In this document: piece by piece, positions 35,597 to 44,405 of the stretch
Position numbering within the stretch: the first letter of the stretch is position 1
Layout: each line of letters opens with the position of its first letter
Assembly: GCA_937129145.1 (NCBI GenBank)
Contig: CAKZMU010000086.1
Location: 1 to 64,000, forward strand
Origin: an uncultured Lacinutrix sp.
GTDB taxonomy: Bacteria > Bacteroidota > Bacteroidia > Flavobacteriales > Flavobacteriaceae
Length of the DNA stretch: 64,000 nucleotides
Direction of reading: 5' to 3'
Notes under the pieces: generated by a model
Seen by the model: only the letters and a program-made list of their open reading frames with translations
Told to the model about the DNA's origin: nothing
The model's database searches: none
Translations under genes and position numbers: made by a program

Positions 35597-35893
35597 ACAA
35601 TCGCACCAATCGGCAATGATGTGAATGCATAAGCCAATTCCTAAAACTCTCGTTTTCTTGATAAACGTAAAAATTATATAAGCTCCAATAGCATAATAAG
35701 AGTGAAGCGGATGAAAATTAATACTACACCTGTTGGCATCAAAAATTGGAGTCGACAATAAATGGTCTAAGTCAATTAGCATCGTAGCTATCATAATTAT
35801 AAATGCTTTTTGCCAATAACTTTTAAAGAAGATAAAAGCAATACCTAAAGGCACTAAAAAGTGAATGCCATAATGTACAATAGGTTGTAGCAT
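35585..35893 (-). CDS. DUF6122 membrane protein
   Basis: The 102-residue protein has three or four membrane segments with conserved polar residues: HYGIHFL, MLIDLDHLL, NFHPLHSYY and IHIIADWCD. This His/Asp pattern is like the YdjM metal-dependent membrane hydrolases and fits DUF6122. It lies 5 bases after wbqC on the same strand. Confidence 0.82.
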   Translation of the reverse strand: MLQPIVHYGIHFLVPLGIAFIFFKSYWQKAFIIMIATMLIDLDHLLSTPIFDANRCSINFHPLHSYYAIGAYIIFTFIKKTRVLGIGLCIHIIADWCDCLFM

Positions 35894-35898
35894 TACAA

Positions 35899-36510
35899 CT
35901 ATATTTTTTGTGATTGAAGATAAGGAACAGCATTGGTGCCTTCGTTGAACAACACATCTAAAATGCTCAAATTGTTAATGAAACCATGTTTGTTTGAAAA
36001 TACTTGCGTATATGGTTTAAAGTGATGTTCTTTTTCTTTTCTGGCGTTTACCAAATGCCTATCGTCCTTACAATTGGTCGGTTTAGTTTGAAATGCTGAG
36101 GACGTTTCATGGTTAAAATCCAGTTGTAAACACTCAAAAATCACTTCCAAACATTTAAAATTAAAGTCTAAAATATACTCCTGTTTAGTGTGGAATAATG
36201 GCGCTAAGTCATCTTCATAAAATTCAAAAAAAGGAGAGGTTCTATAAGCACTTTGTAGCGATTTCCAATGAATTTGTTGCCAAGATTCATGATTGGCAAT
36301 CTTAATATCTTTATATAATTGTCGATTTTTTTGAGAATAGATAACAGGAACGGTCAATGGTAGTTTACCATTGGCACCATAGATGTACGTTCGATTTCTA
36401 TAGGTCTGTTTTTGGTAATTATCGCAAACTTCAAACAATAGCTTTTCTGCATGAACCATACTTACAAAATGTGCGACATTTGGGAAATATGTTGGATGAA
36501 GTATTGTCAT
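35899..36510 (-). CDS. WbqC-family protein
   Basis: The protein has 203 residues from the ATG at 36510, which overlaps the upstream stop as TGATG; the longer frame to 36540 would overlap the TPR gene by 31 bases. WbqC motifs are present: LHPTYFPNVAHF, NRTYIYGANGKLPLTVPV, WQQIHWKSLQSAYR and SPFFEFYEDDL. WbqC proteins are found with polysaccharide or O-antigen genes; the reaction is not certain. Confidence 0.88.
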   Translation of the reverse strand: MTILHPTYFPNVAHFVSMVHAEKLLFEVCDNYQKQTYRNRTYIYGANGKLPLTVPVIYSQKNRQLYKDIKIANHESWQQIHWKSLQSAYRTSPFFEFYEDDLAPLFHTKQEYILDFNFKCLEVIFECLQLDFNHETSSAFQTKPTNCKDDRHLVNARKEKEHHFKPYTQVFSNKHGFINNLSILDVLFNEGTNAVPYLQSQKI

Positions 36511-37739
36511 CAAAACTTTGTTATTAAGTTTCCTAGCCAAGTATAAGCTATAAACAAAACTCCAACAATTATTGCTAATGTCATCATTGGATAACCGATA
36601 ATGCTACCGCAAATTGCAATTAGCAATATTAATGACCCGTAAGCTAAATTTATGTTTCTTGTTTTAGGACTTAAGAACAAAGGATATCTAGTTAAAGGCA
36701 AAATTGCTGCAAGACAAGAAATGCTTATTAGTAAATAGTAGTCATTATTCAAGCCTAGGTATAAACCAAAAAAGGATAAACTCCCAATTAAAAGATAAAA
36801 CATAATTTGACCACTTAATTTGTCATTATCATCAAGTAGGTATTTCCCGTATTTATCAAAAAGCAAAATCATATTTGATAAAGGCTCCATAATCCAGCTT
36901 CCAAGTGCAAATAGTAAATAGGCAATAATTAAAGGTATTGATAGGATAGCAAAACCACTTGCAGATAATATTTTAACCAAGAAGCGATAGGCTAGGTAAA
37001 TACCAATTACAAAATACCATTGATTTTTTTCAGATTTGTTACCAATCCAAAAGGCATAGCGTAAATAGAGATTATAAATTGAATTTTTTGCCTTTACTCC
37101 ATTTAACATACCATCTCTTGCGTATTCCGAAGTTGGGTCTAACTTCAAAGCTTCTTTAAAGTGTGTGAGTGCTTTAGGAACATCATTTTTTTCAAGATAA
37201 TTCCAACCAACATTTGCATGAGAATTTGAGTCTTCAGGATTTTCTTGAAGTAGATTCTCAATAGTTTCTTCAGCTTCTTTAGTACGCTTTAGTTTTGTTA
37301 AAGCAGTAGCTCTTGCGTTTAGACAATAATCACTTTTTGCATTTATTTTTAACCCTTCGTTTGCTAAGTTTAAAGCTTCCTCAAACTTTTTTTCTGATAG
37401 CTTTACATACGCTTTTTGCCCAAAATAATTTTCCTCATAAGGATTTATTTCTATAGCACTATTAATATTTGAAAGTGCTTCTTTTGTGTTTCTTTTTTGT
37501 AGATATAATTGAGAAAGAAGAAAGTAAATATCACTATACTCAGGGTTTACACTTCGTGATTCCAAAGCTAATTTCAAAGCGCGCTCAATATCATTTGTCA
37601 TAAAATAGCATTGTGCTATTAAATATTTTGAATGATAATCATCAACATTTTCAGCAAGCGCTTTTGATAAAAACGGTATAGCATCTTTATATCTACCCAT
37701 TTCAAAAAGCTGAGCACCTCTTTCAAAATTTGCACTCAT
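36510..37739 (-). CDS. TPR protein with C-terminal multi-pass membrane domain
   Basis: The 409-residue protein has six or so TPR units in the first 215 residues (GAQLFEMGRYKDAIPFLSKAL, LSQLYLQKRNTKEALSNIN, VGWNYLEKNDVPKALTHFKEAL) and then about six membrane segments from residue 235 to the end. No enzyme motif is seen. It starts three bases after the stop of the TPR-AAA+ gene and they are surely co-expressed. Together with the RDD domain fused to LepB upstream it forms a probable membrane-linked AAA+ module. Function unknown. Confidence 0.8.
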   Translation of the reverse strand: MSANFERGAQLFEMGRYKDAIPFLSKALAENVDDYHSKYLIAQCYFMTNDIERALKLALESRSVNPEYSDIYFLLSQLYLQKRNTKEALSNINSAIEINPYEENYFGQKAYVKLSEKKFEEALNLANEGLKINAKSDYCLNARATALTKLKRTKEAEETIENLLQENPEDSNSHANVGWNYLEKNDVPKALTHFKEALKLDPTSEYARDGMLNGVKAKNSIYNLYLRYAFWIGNKSEKNQWYFVIGIYLAYRFLVKILSASGFAILSIPLIIAYLLFALGSWIMEPLSNMILLFDKYGKYLLDDNDKLSGQIMFYLLIGSLSFFGLYLGLNNDYYLLISISCLAAILPLTRYPLFLSPKTRNINLAYGSLILLIAICGSIIGYPMMTLAIIVGVLFIAYTWLGNLITKF

Positions 37740-37742
37740 AAT

Positions 37743-39047
37743 TTATCGCTTAATGTTTAAATAATTTAAAATATCATCGTAAAGTCCAGAATCATTAGCA
37801 TATAGTGCATAATTTCTAGCAGATGAAAACCATTCTTTAGTTGATGGTTTCATTTTGGAAATGGCTTTGGTTATGTCTTTTGTATTTAGATTTTTTGGAA
37901 TTCCGTCTTTAAAAGCTTCTTGAAGTTTGCTTTCTATAGCAATATCGATGCTTGACATAATATCAGCTCCAGAAAAATTACTGGTTTTTTTAGCAAGAGT
38001 TTTAAAATCGATTTTATCAACTGGTTTACTTTTCAATTGAATTTTAAAAATTGATTTTCTCGCTTCTTCATCAGGAGGAGCAACAAATATAATTCTATCA
38101 AAACGTCCTGGTCTTCTAAATGCAGGGTCAATATACCAAGGCGCATTGGTAGCGCCTAAAACCAAAATACCATCATTATTTGAATCTATACCATCCAATT
38201 CTGCCAAAAACTGATTGATAACTGTTCTTCCAGCTGTTTTATTAATATCGTTTCTATTGGCTCCAAGAGCATCGATTTCATCTATAAAAATCACACAAGG
38301 TTTATGTTCTCTTGCAGTTTCAAAAATTTCATGTAGGTTTTTCTCAGAATTTCCTAACCACATATCAAGAATATCGTTGATTCCTACATTAATAAAGTTT
38401 GCATTAATTTCGCCAGCTGTAGCTTTGGCTATATGTGTTTTACCACAACCTGGAGGACCGTAAAGCAATATTCCTCCGCCAATTTTTTTTCCATAAGCTT
38501 TGTATAAATCTTTGTGTAAAAGAGGCTTTATTATTTTTAAATCAATTTCCTCTTTAACTTTATCCATACCTCCAACGTCATTGAACTTGATATCAGACTT
38601 TTTTATAAAATTTATGGCATCATTGTCAACAAAATTATCTTGACCTAAACTTTTTTGTGTGATTCTAAAAAGATTATCAAAGTCTGAATTGCTATAGGTT
38701 TTATCAATTTCCAGAATCCTTTTGTAATTATTAAGGGCTTGTTCATTATTGTCTTGAGCTATATTCAGATAGCAAGAAAGTTCTAAGTATTCTATTTTTT
38801 CTTCATTTTCAATTATTTCATCTAAAATGACTTCAGAATGAGAAAATTTTTCTAGCTCGTAATAACATTTTGCTAATAAAAACTTATAATGAGTATTACT
38901 GTCTTTTTCTAAAATTGAGATAAGGTGTGACTCAGCTTCGTCAAATAAAAACTGGTCCATATAAATTTTTACAATTTGTAACCGTAACTCAATATTATCT
39001 GGTGAGTACTCTAGAGCTTTTAATAAACTGTTTAGTAGGTCGTTCAT
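37743..39047 (-). CDS. TPR-AAA+ ATPase
   Basis: The 434-residue protein has a TPR-like helical region (about 1-130) and one classic AAA+ module. Walker A is GPPGCGKTH (about 195-203), Walker B CVIFIDEIDALG (about 250) and the arginine-finger region RRPGRFDR (about 315). The small-domain signature FSGADI and a final helix with KPSTKEWFSSARNYALYA recall Vps4/katanin or Cdc48-type ATPases. It should act as a hexameric remodelling motor, with TPR repeats taking the place of a partner-binding domain. It is coupled to a TPR membrane protein gene and lies 74 bases downstream of the lepB-RDD fusion. Confidence 0.87.
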   Translation of the reverse strand: MNDLLNSLLKALEYSPDNIELRLQIVKIYMDQFLFDEAESHLISILEKDSNTHYKFLLAKCYYELEKFSHSEVILDEIIENEEKIEYLELSCYLNIAQDNNEQALNNYKRILEIDKTYSNSDFDNLFRITQKSLGQDNFVDNDAINFIKKSDIKFNDVGGMDKVKEEIDLKIIKPLLHKDLYKAYGKKIGGGILLYGPPGCGKTHIAKATAGEINANFINVGINDILDMWLGNSEKNLHEIFETAREHKPCVIFIDEIDALGANRNDINKTAGRTVINQFLAELDGIDSNNDGILVLGATNAPWYIDPAFRRPGRFDRIIFVAPPDEEARKSIFKIQLKSKPVDKIDFKTLAKKTSNFSGADIMSSIDIAIESKLQEAFKDGIPKNLNTKDITKAISKMKPSTKEWFSSARNYALYANDSGLYDDILNYLNIKR

Positions 39048-39121
39048 TTAGTTTGCATTTTTACGTTTACGCCATTATTAAGTTTAAACTTTCTGAATAA
39101 AATTATTATATATAAAATATC

Positions 39122-41125
39122 TTATTCTTTTTTTATTACAATTGAATTAGCTGCATAATCATGGATTGCCTTCTTCTTTTCATTTCCAGAAATAGAAATT
39201 AACGAAATCCAACCAAGGAGTACTTTTAATATAAACCTTATTAATGCTGATGGAAAAGAAATATTTTCTTCTAGCTTATCTTCTTTTCTAACAGTAATCT
39301 TAGAAAGAGTATGACCAATTGTTCCGCCTTTCATAGATGTTAATAATGGGTCATACAAAATAAAGATAATTATTGAAGCAATAATTTTTATATAGTTAGG
39401 TACCGAATCAAACAATGCAAATACTTCGGAAGTTATAAATAATGCTAATATTATAATTATTGAATCTATAACAGCTGCTTTAATTCTATCTTGAATTGCA
39501 GCATAAGTAACATTACCTTCAGATGCTAATTTATTATTCAAATCGGTTGCTTGCTTTTTCTTAAACCATTTATTAAACACAAAATAAGCGATAAGAAAAA
39601 TTAAGAATGGAATTAAATATGATGAGCTACCACTCCCATGAACCGTTGTAAAGAAACGTTCCCAACGCGGATTTTTCAAACCATCCCAACTCATCCATAT
39701 AAATACAGGTTTTCCAACCACATGATTAAATGGCACAAAGCCCCAAGCTCTTGCATCTAAAGAGTTATGACGGTTGTCACCCATCATCCAATAATAATCT
39801 TGTTTAAAGGTGTAGTTGGTTGCTAATTCATTATTAATAAAAATTTGGTTGCCTTCTACACGAAGTGTATTTCCTTCATAAACTTCAATAATGCGTTTGT
39901 ATAAAGGCAAAACATCTAAATTAATATCAATGGTTTTTCCTTCTTCAGGAATGTAAAGCGGACCAAAAAAGTCGTTATTCCAATTATAGTCTGGGTGATG
40001 CGGAAAAATACCTGGGTCTCTAACTCCTTTTTCTTGTTTGTTTGGTGTAATACTCGCAACATTTGGATGATTTTTAAATCTGCTTAAAGCTTCATCAGAA
40101 ATTGCTGAAAAATAGTAAGTATTTTGGTTTCTTAATAAGGTAAAAGGGTCGGTAATATCATACCTGTCTTTCATCAGTTTAGCATTGAACTGGTTAGTTT
40201 TAGGCTGTACAAAATAGCTAAACTGTAAAGCGGCTCTATCTGGTAATTCATTTTGTACACCGTTTATATACACAAAGCCATTACGTACCTCTAGAGAGTC
40301 TCCAGGAACACCAACACAGCGCTTAACCAAGTTTATTTTTTTATCAATGGGCTTGTTAAAACTACGATTGGAAGTAGATGTAAAGTGATTTATGTTATCG
40401 GTAGAATCTGCAGGACTATTAAAAACCACTATTTCGTTTCTATCTATTTTTTCAAATCCAGGAATACGTAAATATGGGAACTGCAATTTGTTTATCCATG
40501 AAGTTTCTTTTTTAGTAACATCATCATTAAATAAATACGATTTCTTTTTTAGAATAGGAATAGTATCGTGTACCATTGGCGCAGCCACAGTGGTCATTGG
40601 GATTCTAGCACCGTAATTCACCTTACTTACAAATAGAAAATCACCAACTAATAAGGATTTTTCTAAAGACGACGACGGAATTGTATAAGGCTGAATAAAA
40701 TACGTATGCACCAAAGTTGCAGCAACAACCGCAAATAATATAGAGCTTACCCACTCGCCAGAAGATGATTTAGGATTAATATCTCTATTTTCAACATACG
40801 CTACATCTGCTACATAATTTAAATAGTAGTTGTAAAATCCAAGGGTTACAACTGCTAAAAAGGTATCTTGATACGTGTTTTTGCCAAAGCTTCGTGCTGT
40901 TTCAACCCAAACTACTGGAAACATTATTAAATTAATAATAGGCAAAAACAACAATATCGTCCACCAAGGCGAACGATTAATTATCTTCATCAAGATTACA
41001 GAATTATATACAGGAACAAAGGCTTCCCATGCTTGTCTACCTGCTTTTATGTATAGTTTCCAAGTTCCTAATCCGTGTACTACTTGAATTATTAAAAAGA
41101 ATATAAACCATTGTGTCAATGTCAT
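39122..41125 (-). CDS. lepB: signal peptidase I with C-terminal RDD membrane domain
   Basis: The 667-residue protein joins a flavobacterial type I signal peptidase and an RDD domain. Residues 1-120 hold about three membrane segments. The peptidase starts near 125: TIPSSSLEKSLLVGD carries the nucleophile Ser (about 151), INLVKRCVGVPGDSLE the general base Lys, and YYWMMGDNRHNSLDARAWGFV box E. After a last membrane helix (about 500-518) comes an RDD domain (about 535-667: IQDRIKAAVID, DPLLTSMKGGTIGHTLSKITV, HDYAANSIV). Ordinary LepB relatives end before this domain. Confidence 0.93.
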   Translation of the reverse strand: MTLTQWFIFFLIIQVVHGLGTWKLYIKAGRQAWEAFVPVYNSVILMKIINRSPWWTILLFLPIINLIMFPVVWVETARSFGKNTYQDTFLAVVTLGFYNYYLNYVADVAYVENRDINPKSSSGEWVSSILFAVVAATLVHTYFIQPYTIPSSSLEKSLLVGDFLFVSKVNYGARIPMTTVAAPMVHDTIPILKKKSYLFNDDVTKKETSWINKLQFPYLRIPGFEKIDRNEIVVFNSPADSTDNINHFTSTSNRSFNKPIDKKINLVKRCVGVPGDSLEVRNGFVYINGVQNELPDRAALQFSYFVQPKTNQFNAKLMKDRYDITDPFTLLRNQNTYYFSAISDEALSRFKNHPNVASITPNKQEKGVRDPGIFPHHPDYNWNNDFFGPLYIPEEGKTIDINLDVLPLYKRIIEVYEGNTLRVEGNQIFINNELATNYTFKQDYYWMMGDNRHNSLDARAWGFVPFNHVVGKPVFIWMSWDGLKNPRWERFFTTVHGSGSSSYLIPFLIFLIAYFVFNKWFKKKQATDLNNKLASEGNVTYAAIQDRIKAAVIDSIIIILALFITSEVFALFDSVPNYIKIIASIIIFILYDPLLTSMKGGTIGHTLSKITVRKEDKLEENISFPSALIRFILKVLLGWISLISISGNEKKKAIHDYAANSIVIKKE

Positions 41126-41190
41126 AATCGTAGTTTTTTGTTGTTAGTTAGTACCAAAGTCCTATTTAAGCGTTACAATAATAAGGCATC

Positions 41191-41895
41191 TTAACCAATA
41201 TTTAACACATCGTTCATTGTAAAAATGCCAGTTTTTCCAATAATCCATTCGGCAGCTATAACTGCTCCTAATGCAAATCCTTGTCTGTTATGTGCTGTAT
41301 GCGACATAGAAATAGTATCAACACCAGACGTGTAATTTACAAAGTGCGTTCCTGGAACATCTTCAATACGTTTTGATGTTACTGGAATGGTATGTTCATC
41401 CGTTGTATTTTCAAGAGACCAATTCTCATACGCTGTGTTTTCAATAATGCCTTCGGCTAAAGTTATGGCTGTACCGCTTGGTGCATCCAATTTTTTTGTA
41501 TGATGAATTTCTTCTAAATCTACTTGATATTGTTTTAGGTTAGACATCATTTTTGCCAATTGCTTATTCAGTTCAAAAAATATGTTGACACCTAAACTAA
41601 AATTAGATGCGTAAATAAATGCGCCATCTCTTTCTTTAGCCAAAGCAACCATATCGTTATAGTTTTTTAGCCATCCTGTGGTTCCAGAAATAACTGGAAC
41701 ACCATTTTTTAAACAATTGGAAATATTTGCTACAGCAGCTTCTGGGACACTAAAATCTATAGCTACATCTGCGGTTCTAATCTCATAGTTATCAATATTA
41801 TCGCTGATTTTCAATACGATGGTATGTCCACGTTCAAGAGCTATTTTTTCAATAGCTTTTCCCATTCTTCCATAGCCAAGTAATGCAATTTTCAT
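41191..41895 (-). CDS. dapB: 4-hydroxy-tetrahydrodipicolinate reductase
   Basis: The 234-residue protein reduces the dihydrodipicolinate precursor in lysine and meso-diaminopimelate synthesis. The nucleotide-binding start LLGYGRMGKAIE, the active-site segment DLEEIHHTKKLDAPSGTA and the C-terminal GQ-like end HTAHNRQGFALGAVIAAEW are present. The length suits the short Bacteroidota form. It lies four bases after the DUF5683 gene in the par-dapB-lepB run. Confidence 0.94.
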   Translation of the reverse strand: MKIALLGYGRMGKAIEKIALERGHTIVLKISDNIDNYEIRTADVAIDFSVPEAAVANISNCLKNGVPVISGTTGWLKNYNDMVALAKERDGAFIYASNFSLGVNIFFELNKQLAKMMSNLKQYQVDLEEIHHTKKLDAPSGTAITLAEGIIENTAYENWSLENTTDEHTIPVTSKRIEDVPGTHFVNYTSGVDTISMSHTAHNRQGFALGAVIAAEWIIGKTGIFTMNDVLNIG

Positions 41896-41899
41896 TTGT

Positions 41900-42502
41900 C
41901 TAAAATTTAAAATCTAAGGTAAGACCTAAATTGGTGGTTGCATCCATTTCATTAAAATTAAAATGTGGTTTTATAGCCAAATTATCATCCACATTGTATT
42001 GCAGCAAATGTGCATCAACGTTAGCATCAATAATATTTAAGGCATAAATACCAATGGTGACCAACAATGAAATTTCTTTGTTTCGTCTTAGGGTACGTTG
42101 CGCTCGTATTAGTCCATCGTTAGAGATATTTGGTGACGTTAACGGATTCCCATCTACATCTTCTCCCCAAAATTCATCATCTTTAAAACCAGCATTACGA
42201 CGTTTGAATGCATTTCGGTAGCGCTTGTAGTCTTTGTTATTATCGGCATAAAAATAAATACCAGTTCCCAAAGCTGCATATACGATAGGAATTTTCCAGT
42301 ATTTTTTGTTGTAAGCTTGTCCTAATCCTGGTAATATAGCTGAATAGAATGCTGCTTTTGCAGGACGTAAAGGGTCAAACGATGTTTTGGTAATAGAATC
42401 TTGAATAACAATACTTTCTACGACTACATCTTCATCGTTTTGAGATAGTAATGTAAAAGGTAAAAGTAGTGTTACGACAATAAGAAAAGCCTTATTTTTC
42501 AC
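41900..42502 (-). CDS. DUF5683 membrane protein
   Basis: The 200-residue protein has a signal peptide (ending LLSQND) and a conserved central segment AAFYSAILPGLGQAYNKKYWKIPIVYAALG with a hydrophobic pair of helices, then a basic KRYRNAFKRRNAG and a C-terminal helix IYALNIIDANVDAHL. This is the DUF5683 layout. Its role is unknown. It overlaps parB by 11 bases. Confidence 0.85.
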   Translation of the reverse strand: MKNKAFLIVVTLLLPFTLLSQNDEDVVVESIVIQDSITKTSFDPLRPAKAAFYSAILPGLGQAYNKKYWKIPIVYAALGTGIYFYADNNKDYKRYRNAFKRRNAGFKDDEFWGEDVDGNPLTSPNISNDGLIRAQRTLRRNKEISLLVTIGIYALNIIDANVDAHLLQYNVDDNLAIKPHFNFNEMDATTNLGLTLDFKF

Positions 42503-43391
42503 GCTGAACGAGTTTCTTTATTCTATTAAAATCTTCTTCAGAATGAAACGGAATTGTTATTTTTCCACTGCCATTCTTTCCTAGTTTAACGTCAATTTTA
42601 TGTCCAAAGTATGCCGATATTTCTTTAATCCCTTTTTTAATGTATTTAGGTGTTTCTGGCGTTTTTGGCACAGTTACTTCTTTATTTTGATGGTAGTTTT
42701 TAACCAACTGTTCGGTTTGCCTTACCGATAATTTACTGGTTAATATTTTCTCATAAATTTCAAGTTGTGCAACGTGGTCTTCAATGTTAATAATGGCACG
42801 ACCATGTCCCATGGAAATAAACCCATCACGCATTCCTGTTTGAATAATTGGGTCTAATTTAAGTAAGCGTAAATAGTTGGCAATGGTAGAGCGTTTTTTA
42901 CCAACACGTTCACTCATTTGTTCTTGCGTTAAGTCGATTTCATCAATTAAACGTTGATATGACAAGGCGATTTCAATTGGGTCTAAATCTTGGCGTTGAA
43001 TATTTTCAACCAATGCCATTTCCAACGATTCTTGGTCGTTGGCAATTCTAATATAGGCTGGAATGGTTTTTAAACCTACCAACGACGACGCTCTAAAACG
43101 ACGTTCACCAGAAACCAATTGATATTTATTAAACGCAATTTTTCGAACAGTAATTGGCTGAATAACACCTAGCTCTTTAATTGAAGAAGCTAATTCACGA
43201 AGCGATTCTTCATTAAATTTTGTTCTAGGTTGAAACGGATTGACTTCAATCCTGTCTAGTTCCAACTCTACTATATTGCCAACGACTTTGTCGGCATTTT
43301 TATCTTGTGCAGATTGTATATCGTTGCTTGGGTCTTTCAACAATGCTGAAAGTCCTCTACCTAATGCTTGTTTTTTTGTTGCCTTCGCCAT
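42492..43391 (-). CDS. parB: chromosome-partitioning protein ParB
   Basis: The 299-residue CTPase-switch DNA-binding protein has the ParB domain (IEVNPFQPRT, GERRFRAS, ALVENIQRQDL), a helix-turn-helix (LTQEQMSERVGKKRSTIANYLRLL) and a C-terminal dimer domain. It binds parS and spreads along DNA. It starts at the parA stop with a one-base TAATG overlap, so translation is coupled. Confidence 0.95.
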   Translation of the reverse strand: MAKATKKQALGRGLSALLKDPSNDIQSAQDKNADKVVGNIVELELDRIEVNPFQPRTKFNEESLRELASSIKELGVIQPITVRKIAFNKYQLVSGERRFRASSLVGLKTIPAYIRIANDQESLEMALVENIQRQDLDPIEIALSYQRLIDEIDLTQEQMSERVGKKRSTIANYLRLLKLDPIIQTGMRDGFISMGHGRAIINIEDHVAQLEIYEKILTSKLSVRQTEQLVKNYHQNKEVTVPKTPETPKYIKKGIKEISAYFGHKIDVKLGKNGSGKITIPFHSEEDFNRIKKLVQREK

Positions 43392-44158
43392 TAATCTTCA
43401 TTTTTTGTAATAACTTCCTTAGCCAAACTTAAGTAATTTGTTGCTCCTTTGCTACTTACATCGTAGTTAATTATGCTTTCTCCATAGCTTGGTGCTTCTC
43501 CTAAGCGTACATTACGCTGTATGATGGTTTGAAACACCATATCGGTAAAGTGTTTTTGCACTTCTTCAACCACTTGATTTGAGAGTCGTAATCTGGAATC
43601 ATACATCGTCAATAATAAACCTTCAATATCTAAATCTTCATTATGTATTTTTTGAACACTTTTAATGGTGTTCAATAATTTTCCAAGACCTTCTAAAGCG
43701 AAATATTCGCATTGAATTGGAATAATCACCGCATCCGATGCTGTTAAAGCATTTAATGTTAGCAAGCCCAATGATGGCGCACAGTCTATTAAAATATAGT
43801 CGTAAGCCGATTTTAAATGTGTGATTGCTTTTTTAAGCATGTATTCACGCTCATCTTTATCGACCAGCTCAATCTCAATAGCTACAAGGTCTATATGTGC
43901 TGGAATGATATCTACGTTGGGTGCGTTGGATGACACAATACACTCTTCGGCAGAACAACTATGTTCTAAGAGTTGATAAGTTCCTAGTGAAACGTTCTCA
44001 ACATCGACACCTAATCCTGAGGTGGCATTCGCTTGAGGGTCGGCGTCTATAAGCAGGACTTTTTTTTCTAAAACGCCAAGTGAAGCCGCTAAGTTTACTG
44101 AGGTAGTTGTTTTTCCAACACCTCCTTTTTGGTTAGCGATTGCTATTATTTTACCCAT
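43391..44158 (-). CDS. parA: chromosome-partitioning ATPase ParA
   Basis: From the ATG at 44158 the protein has 255 residues (MGKIIAIANQKGGVGKTTT): the deviant Walker A KGGVGKTT, Walker A' LIDADPQANA and Walker B YILIDCAPSLG are intact. The frame is open up to 44200 but those 14 extra residues are not ParA-like. It drives origin segregation together with ParB. It is the first gene of the minus-strand run parA-parB-DUF5683-dapB-lepB. Confidence 0.95.
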   Translation of the reverse strand: MGKIIAIANQKGGVGKTTTSVNLAASLGVLEKKVLLIDADPQANATSGLGVDVENVSLGTYQLLEHSCSAEECIVSSNAPNVDIIPAHIDLVAIEIELVDKDEREYMLKKAITHLKSAYDYILIDCAPSLGLLTLNALTASDAVIIPIQCEYFALEGLGKLLNTIKSVQKIHNEDLDIEGLLLTMYDSRLRLSNQVVEEVQKHFTDMVFQTIIQRNVRLGEAPSYGESIINYDVSSKGATNYLSLAKEVITKNED

Positions 44159-44175
44159 TGATTGATTTGGTTTTA

Positions 44176-44188
44176 CTCGATAATCGAG
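44176..44188. promoter_or_regulatory. small palindrome upstream of parA
   Basis: CTCGATAATCGAG is a perfect 6+6 inverted repeat with one central base, 18 bases before the parA start on the minus strand. It may be an autoregulatory or recombination site. The rest of the gap 44189-44405 has no gene. Confidence 0.35.
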
Positions 44189-44405
44189 ATTTAAATACAA
44201 CGAAGATTACTTCGAAATTTATACTCTTTTGCGTTATTGCCTCGAATGCTTATATCGAGCTAGTTTACAAGCAGTAAAAATACAATTATTTGCGAGTTTA
44301 GGAAATTGAAGTTGTTAACAAATAACTTTGGTATTAATGAGTTTATAAGAGTAATGGTAAGGGCTTAATAAAAGGAAATATAGAAGTAATTAACTAAAGA
44401 TGTGT

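Noticed and set aside
44159..44200. Longer ParA start at 44200
   Set aside because: Fourteen extra residues before MGKIIAIANQKGG are not ParA-like.
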